DNA from: Montifringilla adamsi
Lineage: Eukaryota > Chordata > Aves > Passeriformes > Passeridae
Direction of reading: 5' to 3'
DNA: 64,000 nucleotides
Assembly (NCBI GenBank): GCA_017590115.1
Contig: JAGGNK010008670.1
Location: 7,448,541 to 7,512,540 of the forward strand
Below the pieces are notes generated by a model. It saw only the letters and a list, made by a program, of their open reading frames with translations, had not been told where the DNA came from and ran no database searches. This document shows, piece after piece, positions 48,925 to 59,100 of the stretch (position 1 is the stretch's first letter; each line of letters opens with the position of its first letter). A program made the position numbers and the translations under genes.

Positions 48925-49589
48925 TTTTAGTTTCCAAGCAAACATTAACCAAAGAGAATCTGTAATTGTAGGTCTTAGGAGTTGTAGGAAAATTTTGTGA
49001 CTTTTGGTAGGCGTAGGTCACGATATTTAAATTTCAAGACAAGTGGTTCAATGTAGAACAAACTGGTCACTCATAGTCAGAAGCCTTCACTGGTATAAAG
49101 AAAGTATTGTAAATCCATGCAAACTGTGCCAGTTGGGTGAAGAGGATCTAAATTTAGGATACCGAGAAGAGGATCCCGATTTGCATTTTGGTTTTTGATA
49201 CATGTGTATACTATTAAACTGCAGTACACTACAAATATTTGCATTTTACTTGCATAAGAAGCACACCTAAACACAGGTTTCAGCAGTCAGATTTGAACTC
49301 AGACTTTCTCCAGTTGCACAGGGAACACGTGCATACTGCTTTTTAAAATCTTTTTATTTGGCTGTGACTGCATGTTCTGCTCCTTGTTTAAGTATAATGA
49401 TCACTGCCACAGATTACAGGGCCAGGTCTCAGGAAAATGTTTTTAAATATCCCAAGACAATAAGGGAAAAAATATGTTTATTTGAGAACAAGTACCCATT
49501 TACAACGTTTTGTGAAAACTGGTGATTTGAAAATGGCTGATCGTTACAAAATAAGAAAATTAAGATGATCTCCCTCCCCCCAAATGTAT
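48925..49589. other. Noncoding unique DNA, nothing recognised
   Basis: A possible minus-strand MIR-like phrase ('agatttgaactcagactttc' near 49290) is too short to call. Otherwise nothing is recognised. Confidence 0.5.
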
Positions 49590-49990
49590 AGGAATTTTGC
49601 ATTTAGTTGTGACTTGACACGTGTTCCAAAGTGTGTAATTCAGACTGTGGCTGGAAACATCACTGGAAGCAGACCTGGGTTGTCATGTTTCATTACAGCT
49701 ATTGAACTGTCGCAGGCGTGCTATTATGCGGTAATGAAAGGGGTCTTCTCATTCTCTTTTCAACTGGCAAATCTAGGAAAGATACCATATGTCATTAGTC
49801 CTGGCACAGATTCTACCAAAAGAAATTTCCAAAGCACTAAAATATATGCAAGGCCTTTTCCCTTGAAAAGACAAAGAGATTGCATTTTTGTCCTGCTGAA
49901 TCTCTATGTTTCACTGGGGTGTATAATGGTTACAGGTCAGGTAAAATATGATTTCAATTACATCTCATATTTTGGAGGATGATCCAGGTT
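49590..49990. promoter_or_regulatory. Candidate conserved noncoding element
   Basis: About 400 bp, repeat-free, with CpG-bearing phrases ('ttgacacgtgttcc', containing a CACGTG E-box core, and 'actgtcgcaggcgtgctatt', 'atgcggtaatgaaagg'). A 132-codon plus frame spans it without recognisable motifs. Enhancer-like texture only, not verified. Confidence 0.25.
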
Positions 49991-50004
49991 AAGGTTGTGT
50001 TGAT

Positions 50005-50030
50005 CCATAAGGGCAGGATTTGGCCCCACA
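50005..50030 (+). repeat. Possible terminal fragment of the palindromic amniote repeat class
   Basis: 'cataagggcaggatttggcc' resembles the 'tgcaggatttggccc' end of palindromic repeats in reptile and bird genomes. Only about 20 bp matches, so it may be chance. Confidence 0.2.
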
Positions 50031-51684
50031 TGCAGAACCAGTCATTTAAATGCTGCCCAGCACCCTGTGAGTGTGCTGCTCCTTGCTGAGCACCTCTGGG
50101 CCAGGGGTGCCTAACTGTGGGAAACACCTGGCTGGGATCTTAGGCAGAAAGTAAATTCTCTGGAATTTGAGTTTTGCTGGTGCTTTATTCATTGTTGTAT
50201 GTGGGGAAAAAAAATAAACCTGTGCTTGTGAAAGTAACAAGTGAATCACAGTGGTGGCATTATTGGGCCTCTGAGAGTGAGGTCTAAACCAGCCTCCTTC
50301 CTTCAGCCTGACTGGCAATTCTACACTTGCTTCAACTTGCCAGGGTAATGCCTTCAGTAACAAATGTGAATCAGGCATTAAAATCTCTAATCTTCTTCTT
50401 GAGAAATCATTCAAACAGATGGATATTGCAAGGTTGTTTAGAAAAGATTAATATGGCCTTCATTTAATTGCTAAAATATGTGTGAAGTAGATCAAAAGTC
50501 CTGGCATTCAGTATGAAGTACTTTCAAAAATGTAGATGTCTTATCAAGGATGTTGATGCATTCATTCCTCCTCTTCTGCAAAGCTGACTTCTGCAGGAAG
50601 TACACTCCTTGACTAACTTTTCCTTATGACAGCAATATCTTCCTGATGGTAAAGATTTAATGATATATTAAGCTCTGTTTAAGTTTTTCTGTGAAGGTGG
50701 TAGTGCCTTCAAGTCTTTTGATGCCTTCTCTTGCTTTCAAAATCCTGCAATATACCAACCTACCTACCTAGAGAATGAGTAACATCTGTAAGTGCATTGG
50801 GTTGATTCTGTTAAATGGGACTGCATCCTGAAGAAACATCATTTTGTTTCAACCATTTGAAACCGAGCCAATCCAGATGGAATTTGGAAATGTACCATAA
50901 AAAACTCACTTTGGAATCTTAACTGATAATGCTGTAATGAGAGATGATTTTGTGACCATGGCCAACGTGACTTTATGCTGAGCTTGTTAGAAATACTGCT
51001 TTTATTGCTGATGGGCTGCAATTTTAGAAATGGGCAAATGCTGTGTTCTTCATGCAGGCTCTCTATTAAAGGCAAAAGAAAAAAAATCTTTTGCAGGGTT
51101 ACAGCCATTTTGTTTCTTGCTTTTTTATTTTGGTTGGGTTTTTTGTTGTTTCATTTGTTTTTTTAACTGGAATTAAAGCCCCTATAGGCAGCAGCAGGAT
51201 GTTGAGTCTGTATGACTCTATGGGTCTGCTTTGCCAAAATGCTCACTTTCCCACATAATTGCCTTCAGTGAGGGTGGCTAGTAGTAGATTTTTAGGGAAG
51301 CCACCTTCTGGAAGCCAAGGATTTAAAGAATTCCTCAGATGCATGTTGCCACTGATCCAGTGCATCAGTCATACTTGACAGGCATGTCTTCTCATTAATT
51401 TGTTTAATCAATGCTGGAGCCAACCTCTGTTTTGGCTTCAAGAGCATTACATTGCCTTGCACAACTGAGCTCTGCATATCGATGCACTGGCCGTATGGAC
51501 CTACCTTATTTAGCTTCCAAATTCATAGGAAAAGATAAGGACAATTCATGGGCAGGAAGCAGAAATGTAGATGAAACAAATTTAGAGGAAAAAACACTGA
51601 AAAAATGGTGAATTTCTTACGCTCTAGATCACCAATCATCATCCAAAAGAATACTAAGTAGCAAGTGAAAGTTGTTGCAAGGCC
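50031..51684. other. Noncoding unique DNA, nothing recognised
   Basis: A 122-codon minus frame (50046-50414) has no recognised domain. No repeat family is identified. Confidence 0.55.
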
Positions 51685-51780
51685 AAGACAGAATTAATTA
51701 TTTGGCAATGATAGCCCAAAATGGGTACAGAACCACGGTGCATCCTCATATTTCTTTAGGAGCTGGCTACTTTCAATATT

Positions 51781-51824
<44 letters not shown>

Positions 51825-51836
51825 AAAAAGACAGAA
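51685..51836 (+). repeat. A36 run with possible flanking 9-bp direct repeat
   Basis: Thirty-six consecutive A bases (51785-51820) follow about 90 bp of unremarkable sequence. The 9-mer 'aagacagaa' occurs at 51685-51693 and again just after the A run at 51828-51836, as a target-site duplication of a poly-A retroposon would. No AATAAA signal or known gene body is visible between them, and poly-A retrocopies are rare in birds. A slippage-grown A run with a chance repeat is equally likely. Confidence 0.5.
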
Positions 51837-52767
51837 GGGGAAAGGAAGAGAGGCAATTTATCCTTGTTAGTAACACTGGTTAACAATGTCATGTTGTCTG
51901 ATATTCATTTTCAGAAACATTGGAGAATTCACATCTATAGTACTATATCATGAGGATAGGTTTGACTCATGTGTTAGGATAAGAGGGAGTGCCTCTATTT
52001 GTATTAGCTGGAGGAGGATTGTGAACTATTATCTTACTTTGTTATCTGAGCTAGGAGTGTACAAGGAAGTTTCTTCTACTAATGGTTGAGCCGCTCTTCA
52101 GATAAAGCTCTCCACAGGATCCCTGTAGCCCTAATTAATCAGCTGTTAAAACAGTAGGTGATAGACAGGCTTGCTTTAAGTTTGAATTGCCTGCAATCAG
52201 AGATAACAGGTGAGTCCCATTTGGCAGTGAGATATGGAAGTAGAAGAGTGATCTGTTATCAAAATGAGTATGGCATTCAAATCAAAACTGAAGTTTGCAG
52301 AAGGAACTAGAGAAGTAAAATAAGAGGGAATCTTTTTTACTTTGAAGGGTCAAAATACCTTCACTTTGGTGGCAGCTTTAGACAGGTCTGAATCCGTTTT
52401 GTAAACCTTTATACTAAGTGCATGCATCATCACAATAAATTCAGGCTGCTGGAGAACACTTGTCATTCCAGTAATTGTTGGAATCATTGGCAGGTGGCAC
52501 TAACAAGGCCCTGCAGCAGTGGCTGCTGCCACAGGACAGGCTCTGGCCAGCACACCCAGCCAGCCCAGGAGCTGCAGGTTAAATGGCTGTGCTTGAGTCA
52601 GGAATTTAAGGTGTTTCTTTCTGTGTCACTGCCCTAACCATCAGGCTGTAGAGCAACTTCTTTCCTTATTCAGTTAATATTTAAGAAATTATGCAGAATA
52701 GGAGAGCACCAGAGGTGAAATGGGAATATTTTATGCCAGAAGGTGGGTCACTTACACAGGTGTTATG
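51837..52767. other. Noncoding unique DNA with a GC-richer patch at 52500-52580
   Basis: No gene or repeat is recognised. The GC-richer patch has no CpG enrichment. Confidence 0.55.
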
Positions 52768-52870
52768 GCAGATCTGGGCTTGAGTCCTGCTCTGCTGGAT
52801 TTACAGCCACAATGAATAACCCTTTCTCACTTTCAGCATTATAAAACAGACAAATTGGTGGGAAAATGGC
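52768..52870 (+). repeat. Possible MIR-like SINE fragment
   Basis: 'gatctgggcttgagtcctgc' followed by 'tctgct', later 'aataaccctttctcactttc' and 'agcattataaaacagac', follows the MIR order of 'ctgggttcgaatcccggctc', 'tgcc', 'ttaacctctctgtgcctcag', 'cctcatctgtaaaat'. Spacing is slightly short. An old divergent copy is plausible. Confidence 0.4.
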
Positions 52871-53490
52871 AAAATTTTAGGGCAGTAGGTACCTGTTTTA
52901 TTTTAAAACTTTCTTTTTTGCTTGTTTGTACTACATGAATGATCAGAAGCATCTCTCAGGACTTGTGCCACAGCTAGTTGCTCCACAAATACTGAGAAAA
53001 AACCTTCTTAGTCTAGATTCAATTTGCATTTTAAATTCTGTGTTAGTAACAAGAGGGTACCTGCTTCAGGAGGTGTTCAGAGTGCCTGAGAGATGGATCT
53101 CTCTAAAAATGACCAAATGTCTTTCAGCCTGGTCATTGCTTGATAGTCCCATGTTCACAGCAGGACAGAAGTCACCCTAAACCAGAAATACTGTTTATTT
53201 TCTTTGACTCCTCTGTATGTAGGTGAATATTCTTCCATGTCCCCATTGTTTAGTCTTAAGACTGATGCCTATCAGTGCTCCAGGAGTTGAGTTACCACTT
53301 GTCTCATACAGATGAAAGCAAGTCACTGATCATGTAATAGTCACAAATAGGCCAGCAGCATGGGCAATAGCCTTTTCTTCAGCTCACATATCCTTTTGGG
53401 TTTTTAAACTGGGCTCCAGAGCTCAGTAGATGTCTTAATTATCACTGGAAATCTCTGTAACCATAATCAGTTCATGCTCATTTGCATATG
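52871..53490. other. Noncoding unique DNA, nothing recognised
   Basis: No gene or repeat is recognised. Confidence 0.55.
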
Positions 53491-54190
53491 AGCATTCTTT
53501 CTTGGATGTCTCTCTCACTGGGACACAGAGTTCTGTTTTCCACCTTCACTACGGGCGTATATTGTCTTTCTTTTGCCTTCCATGTTCTATGGTATATGAA
53601 ACCTTTGTTTATTGGCTCTTACCTCTTCTAGAAACGATGTCCTTTTCCTGCTCTAGTGCTTGTCATTGCTTTCCAAATCTGGGGGCTTGTTCAGCTGTCC
53701 TTTTTGTGTGGAGGCATGTTTCCATTGGATAACAGTTCTTTTTCCTGTGAATCTTTACGTGTGCATGCCACTGTTTTCAGCTATGACTATAAAATTTCTG
53801 CTCTTTTTTTTCCCACCCATAAGCCCTATTCCGTCTGCAAAGTTTCATTCTGTTTTGGATGATGCTTCTCATCAAATACCTCTATCTGATGTTCCAGCGT
53901 TTTAGATGTTATTTTTGACACCTGAGTTTGACTTGCTCCTAATTCTTTTTCACTGATTAAATGGTAAGGAAAAAAAAAGTTTTAACTTTCTGCTTTGCTT
54001 TTCATCCCTCAATGTTCAGCTCTCTGTACCGATTCAAGTCTCAGCTCTGCTGTGCCCTCAGGTGTACTTCTGAAAATCCAGCATCCTGGTGGCCACTCCT
54101 TTTGATGCAATGTGTTTGCTGTTTCAAGGTGCTGCTTGGCCCCTCAGATAATCATGCTTCTTTTCTTCTGGAGGCTCTTTTAGGTTGACT
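53491..54190 (+). other. Pyrimidine-rich strand-asymmetric stretch
   Basis: About 700 bp of the plus strand is strongly T and C enriched, with many TTCT, CTTT and TCC words. The minus strand is correspondingly purine-rich, as seen in transcripts or old LINE bodies. No coding frame of note exists on the minus strand. Overlapping 68-85-codon plus frames are hydrophobic as a by-product of the T content. Confidence 0.5.
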
Positions 54191-54823
54191 GCTTCCTGCA
54201 TGTATCGCCTACCACCTGGTGGGTAATAATATGAGCATACTTCATGTTTCTAAAATTAAATTCTCTTTTATTCAGAAAACTCTTTAGAGAGCTATTGCAA
54301 TTCATTTGCTGCTGCTGTAGTAGCCATGTGCAGGTTAACCAGCTCTGCAGGGTACAGGTCCAGCTTTCTCCCAGGGGCAATCCAGGTTCCACATCGGTCG
54401 CTACCCAAGGAGCCTGCAGCTGCTCAGGGGCAGATCAGCAGAACACCCATTTCACAGATTTCCTCTCCAGTTCAATACATAGTGCTCCCAGGTGTCACTG
54501 ACTAGATTTTCAATAGCCTTCCTCTGCCTGGGATCCAGTTGGAAGAAGAGTGACTGTACAAAAATCACCCTGCCTTAATACACAGTAAAGTGCAGGAGGG
54601 ATGCAGACCTCACTCCTGTGAGCCCACAGGTGTGTGACTGATGTGATGTCCCTGTTCCTGCCAGGCATTCAGAGCAGGTTTACCCACTGCTGTTAAAAAA
54701 CCACACTTTCAGGGCTTGTATTTTGCTTCCTCTCTAGTTATACACCATGGAATGAAACAGTAACACTTGGAAGTCTAATATTCCTATTTATACATTTAAC
54801 CATTAACTAGACATGTACATACA
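54191..54823. other. Noncoding unique DNA, nothing recognised
   Basis: No gene or repeat is recognised. Confidence 0.55.
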
Positions 54824-54839
54824 TGTGTGTGCACACACA
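54824..54839. repeat. 16-bp alternating purine-pyrimidine palindrome
   Basis: 'tgtgtgtg' is followed immediately by 'cacacaca'. It lies inside a short GT/CA-rich patch (54811-54842) and could adopt Z-DNA or cruciform structure. Confidence 0.85.
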
Positions 54840-54884
54840 CAGAGGCTATATTAAAGACATATTACAAGAAACATTTCCAGCACA

Positions 54885-54940
54885 GGGATTTAGCTGTGTG
54901 AATCCCATTAACAATAATGGGAGTTGTTCCCCTAAATCCC
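54885..54940. repeat. Palindromic amniote repeat relic with 25-bp arms
   Basis: The left arm 54885-54909 (starting 'gggatttag', ending 'cccatt') and right arm 54916-54940 (starting 'aatggg', ending 'ctaaatccc') are inverted copies matching at 18 of 25 positions around a 6-nt loop. The wording fits the reptile/bird palindromic repeat with 'gggatttaggcacctaa', 'ctcccattgacttcaatggg' and 'ggcgcctaaatccc'. I infer a non-autonomous DNA transposon relic, with the family name left open. Confidence 0.65.
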
Positions 54941-56449
54941 CATGTATCTCGTTAAAATATACCTATTAGTGACAGGCTGAAGCCTACAAAACCCAGCAGC
55001 TTCCAAGTTAAAACTGAAACTTCATCATTAACTTACCCTATTGTGCCTAGGTAATACAACACCCTTTAACTTCTCAAATTCAAAGGTGTCTTTTCTCCAT
55101 TGAACTTAAAACAAATCTTGTCTTGTTAATACAATAGGTTCTGCTATAGATAGCCCGGTCTGTAACTCTTGATCATGTTGGAAATGTTTTCTCTCTCAAG
55201 CAATACCATCTATGAAGGGACAGTGTTACCAAAATATCTTTAAAACATTTAGGAGAAGTAGAATATAAAATGTAAATGGACTAATGCATTTGCTAAATGC
55301 AGATCATAACATTGAAGTATGACAGTGATGAAATGTCAGATACTGAATCATTGTTCTTGGCATTTTTTTAAATAAAGAATTCTCAATGTATAAAACACAA
55401 GTCACTCCAGATGAATGAATATCTAAGGAAACCAGATACGTGAAGGAAACTTTATTTACAGTAAACTCATTTATCAATGTCATTATGACAGAAGGAAACC
55501 TTAAGCTGTGTGCTCCAAGCATTCCCCAGTGCATTCTAGACAAGAAGAGGCTGTATCTGTGTGTGATGAAGGTCTGCACTGTCCATGGCATAGAGCATTC
55601 TAGAGATGATGAAGCTAAGGGTGAATGAGCTGGCTTGACTGTCCACTGTAGAATTGCCTTTCCTGAGAGCTATTCCTGAGTTACTGAAGAGGGTGATTTA
55701 AAGTGAAGTAGCATGTGTGGAAGTCTGTACTAATGCTGTAGTGTTGTTTCTGATATGTGAAACGAGCTCACTTGCTGTTGGCTCAGGTAACTGCACTGCA
55801 GATGTAATAGAAGACCCTGCTTTTATACCTTTGAAAATGGTATAACTTTCTCAGCTTTGATAGGAAGCTGAAATAAGGAGTGCCAGCAAAAACAGGATCA
55901 GCAGTGGTGTATAGTGGTGAAATATTTGGAACAAACCTGCATTAAATATCATTTTCTCTGGGTTTAGCAGCAAAGATAAAGGGGTTACAGTGAATGTGAG
56001 TATCAGATTCAGTAAGTCCTCCTCGTTTTGAGTTGAGCATGGCCCAAAAATAGACACCTATGCAGCCCCACTTCTGTTGCTTTCAATTTTCACTGCAACG
56101 GAAACTGTCCTTTACATCTGGGCTGGAAGCAGTGGGTGAAAATGCTGTCCCATGCAAGAAGAAAATATGGTAATTACACTGTATGTGTGTGTTTATTTCC
56201 TCCTTGCCTTCTCCAGTATAGATCTCTGTTTTGATATATTGCAAATAATTTTTCTGGCTCTGGGGCCCTCTATGGTCCTTGTTAACCTGTGACCAGAACT
56301 CCAGCTCTCAACAAAATGCACTCCCTGCTAGAGCAGCACATGAGTCTGTTGGGTCTGGAGGAGCTCCGGTAGGGCTTCTTCCAGTAGCTTAACCATTAAC
56401 AATGAGCAATGAAATGAGTCATCCATACTTTGTTTTTAATTAGAGCTGC
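54941..56449. other. Noncoding unique DNA, nothing recognised
   Basis: Short frames overlap at 55304-55628 on both strands without motifs. No gene is supported. Confidence 0.55.
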
Positions 56450-56465
56450 AGCTTGAGCTCAAGCT
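56450..56465. repeat. 16-bp perfect palindrome
   Basis: 'agcttgagctcaagct' equals its own reverse complement. It sits next to a homeodomain-like 'tttttaattagagctgcagc' phrase. Significance is unknown. Confidence 0.9.
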
Positions 56466-56769
56466 TGAGATTGTTCTTGCCTGCAGAGCTCAGGAGCTGA
56501 AACCAGCAGCACTCCCCTGGTCTTGGCTGTGCAGGGATTTCTGTAGAGCAATATCCTCACATTGTTGTGGATACAAACAGTGGGGCAAAACCAATACAAC
56601 ATACAGATTAGCAGGAGCAAGTTAGCATAATTCCTGTTGACTTAGTCTGGCTGGAAATGTTTTACTTGTTCTATTTCTGATTTCCCTCTTGCGCACACAT
56701 ACCGCCCCCCTTGCATCCAGCACCCTGGCTCTCTCCTCCAAACAGAAACCCAAATAATGAACACTGGAT
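56466..56769. other. Noncoding unique DNA, nothing recognised
   Basis: No gene or repeat is recognised. Confidence 0.5.
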
Positions 56770-57070
56770 AAAGGGAAAAATGATTCTTTATATTTGAGGG
56801 TTGCTTGTTTTAAATATATTTAATTTATTATAATTTACACAAGCTTAACAAACTTGATACGAAGCTTTCAAGCCACAAGGTGGATGGAGAAATATCTCTA
56901 CTGACTCCTGCAGTCAAATGATTCATTTACATTTTAACCATCTTTTGTATTTATTTCATGTGCAACCCATGAAGCCTAAAGCTTCCTGCTGAAAGGATGA
57001 ACAACCACTGATAGGCCCCAAGACCAATTAAAATATCATGAATGCATTTAAAAAGAGGAGTGAATTCAGT
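56770..57070. promoter_or_regulatory. Candidate conserved noncoding element
   Basis: AT-rich but ordered sequence with several homeodomain/POU-like cores ('tttaatttattataattta', 'aaatgattcatttacatttt', 'gaccaattaaaatatcatga') and a 'gccacaaggtggatgg' phrase loosely like a CTCF core. No repeats are recognised. It was chosen by texture only. Confidence 0.2.
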
Positions 57071-58849
57071 GCTCACCTGAACTGCAGTGCCAGCCCTTGC
57101 CAAAGCAACACATCCCTTGCCGTCAACATGCTGTGCTCATACAGATAGTGGCTTTAAAGGAAGCTATTTCTTGGAATGTGTTGGAATGCAGAGCTGAAAA
57201 CATGGTATTTGGCATTTTGTTACATCTTGGTGAATAAAAATCCTCAATAGAGAGTTAGTTCCATTTTTTATCTGGGTTGCTGTTATCTGTAGAGGGAAAT
57301 CCAACTTGTTAAGCCTGTGTGCTTTGTGATGTTGGTGCCAAGCAGTTGGGTGCTGGCTGTCAGAGCCCTGGACCCAGCTCTGGTGGCCTCTATCAGCTTG
57401 GCCACAGCAGCTGTTTGCTCTCTTTCTTCCTCTCCCCACATTTTATTTTGTCTCTTATTTTGGAAGTTTGTTGGGGCAGAAGATGTGAGATTTCTGAGAT
57501 GGTATCCGTAATTTCAGCAAGCAGGACCATAGTGAAGGTCATGCTGCTCGTTATGTATACGTACTACATCATGTCCTACAATTGTTCTTTCCTACAAGTG
57601 CATTAGGCAGGTAACAATTTAAGCTTCTTATGATGGGCACGTTCATTTTTAGCCTGGGTTGCACTGGGATTTCTTTTGCATCCCTGGTTAATAGGTGGGA
57701 GGACAAGTTGTGATGGAACAACCAGTGCTGTAATGTTGAAAGGGTAGGAAGCAAGCTGTGCTGGGCCAAGGACCCGGGCTCTGCAGAGCGCTTCAAAGCA
57801 GCACACAAAATACTAATCAAACAGTCAGGTGCTTCTCTCTGCACAGCCTAAAGGCAGAATCCCTTGTTCTGGGTGCAGGCAGAGTCACGCTCCTCATGAG
57901 GCTTCTGTGGCTCAGGTTTGGATGTCTCTGGCAGTACTTTTGCTTAGAGGGCAGAGACAGTCCTTGGTGGGAGGGGGAGTAGGGAAGAGCCCTGAACCCC
58001 AGCTGGTGCCCTGCTCCTTCTCATCCCTGCAGCTACTCCAGGTGTCCTGGAAGAGAAGCTGGGCTGGTACACAGGTTGTGTGTGGCCAGTGATGGTTTTC
58101 CGTTCAGGCAGAAGTGGTATGCAGACCCACAGCAGGGAGGGGCACCTGGATATAAGCAAGAAGAAGCAGCTTACTCAAATGGGGTGGTATTTGGCAGCAA
58201 AACTGTTGTCTGGACCCCTCATGGAAATGGTGTCCCAGGGTGCCAGTGGAGCACATCAACTGGGGACATGCATCTTTTTGCTGTGCTAGTTTAGGCTGCA
58301 GAAAATTTGATATTTCCCTCATGAAGCATAGCCTTGCAAAAAGACCTCAGTTTGTAGCATTTTTCATGCAAAGAGACACACTGTATAACACAATTACAGT
58401 GGTAATTGCCAATAAGACCAGATCAGGGTGAGGGGGCATTAACTGACACTGAAACTGGAGAAGAACACCAGGATGGTTAAGACAAGGAGTTAGAGATGGA
58501 GATATCACACTTGATGGACCATACCTGAAAATCAGCACCCTTATGTTGTGTAATGAGACCATGAGGAGGACAGTAAAGTTTGGGGAAAGAAGTGCAGGAG
58601 AAAAGTGAGGCGGGCTGGTTACAAGTCCAACAATAATGTAGAGTTTTAAAGCTAAGTGGCACAAAAGCTGCTGCACGAAGAGGACTGTCTTTGTGCAGGA
58701 ACCAGACAATATCTGGTTCTGATATGGGATTACATCTTTCCCCATCTATCTCTCTTTTACTTCCCACCTCTCTACGCACCTTATTATGAATATTGCAAGT
58801 TTTGATAGTAAAATCCAAATGCTCAAAAATTGTATTTTAGAGTATTTAT
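57071..58849. other. Noncoding DNA, GC-richer at about 57310-58290
   Basis: Several overlapping frames of 60-132 codons occur on both strands in the GC-richer part, none with a recognised domain. A splice-like pair (acceptor ending near 58031, donor near 58075) is unremarkable. No CpG island is visible. Confidence 0.5.
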
Positions 58850-59100
58850 ATACTTGTCATTAGTGCCTTGTCATTACTGTAAATTTTTATGTCTTCATGT
58901 AGTTAATTTAAACATTCTGGGATAGAGTTGGTTGGCAGCATTCAAAAAATCAGTTCGTTTTCTTCCTTCACCACTGGTTTGAATTGCTCTAATTGAAACC
59001 AGCATTATTTTGTTTGATCTTGTAATTAAACAATGTAATTTATATTAATCCATTAAATAATTTGGCTAATTGCTTTTACGCTGATTGTATCTTAGCCTTT
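58850..59100. promoter_or_regulatory. Candidate conserved noncoding element rich in homeodomain-type cores
   Basis: In about 250 bp there are many ATTA/TAAT cores ('ctctaattgaaaccagc', 'cttgtaattaaacaatgtaa', 'atattaatccattaaataat', 'ggctaattgctttt') together with a SOX-like 'aacaatg'. CpGs in 'cagttcgttttc' and 'tttacgctgattg' are retained. This texture is frequent in enhancers near developmental genes. Conservation could not be tested. Confidence 0.3.

Noticed and set aside
49285..49320. 'agatttgaactcagactttc' as a minus-strand MIR piece
   Set aside because: The match is too short and no adjoining MIR blocks are present.
49584..49982. 132-codon plus-strand frame
   Set aside because: No family resemblance. 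The long frame may simply reflect constrained or AT-moderate sequence.
53502..53905. Hydrophobic plus-strand frames suggesting membrane proteins
   Set aside because: Hydrophobicity follows from the T-rich composition of 53491-54190, and the frames overlap one another.
56866..56890. 'gccacaaggtggatgg' as a CTCF site
   Set aside because: It departs from the core at several informative positions, and motif scoring was not possible.
58032..58074. Splice-like pair around a 43-nt segment
   Set aside because: The acceptor is ordinary, the 'gttgtg' donor is weak, and there is no supporting open-frame or conservation evidence.
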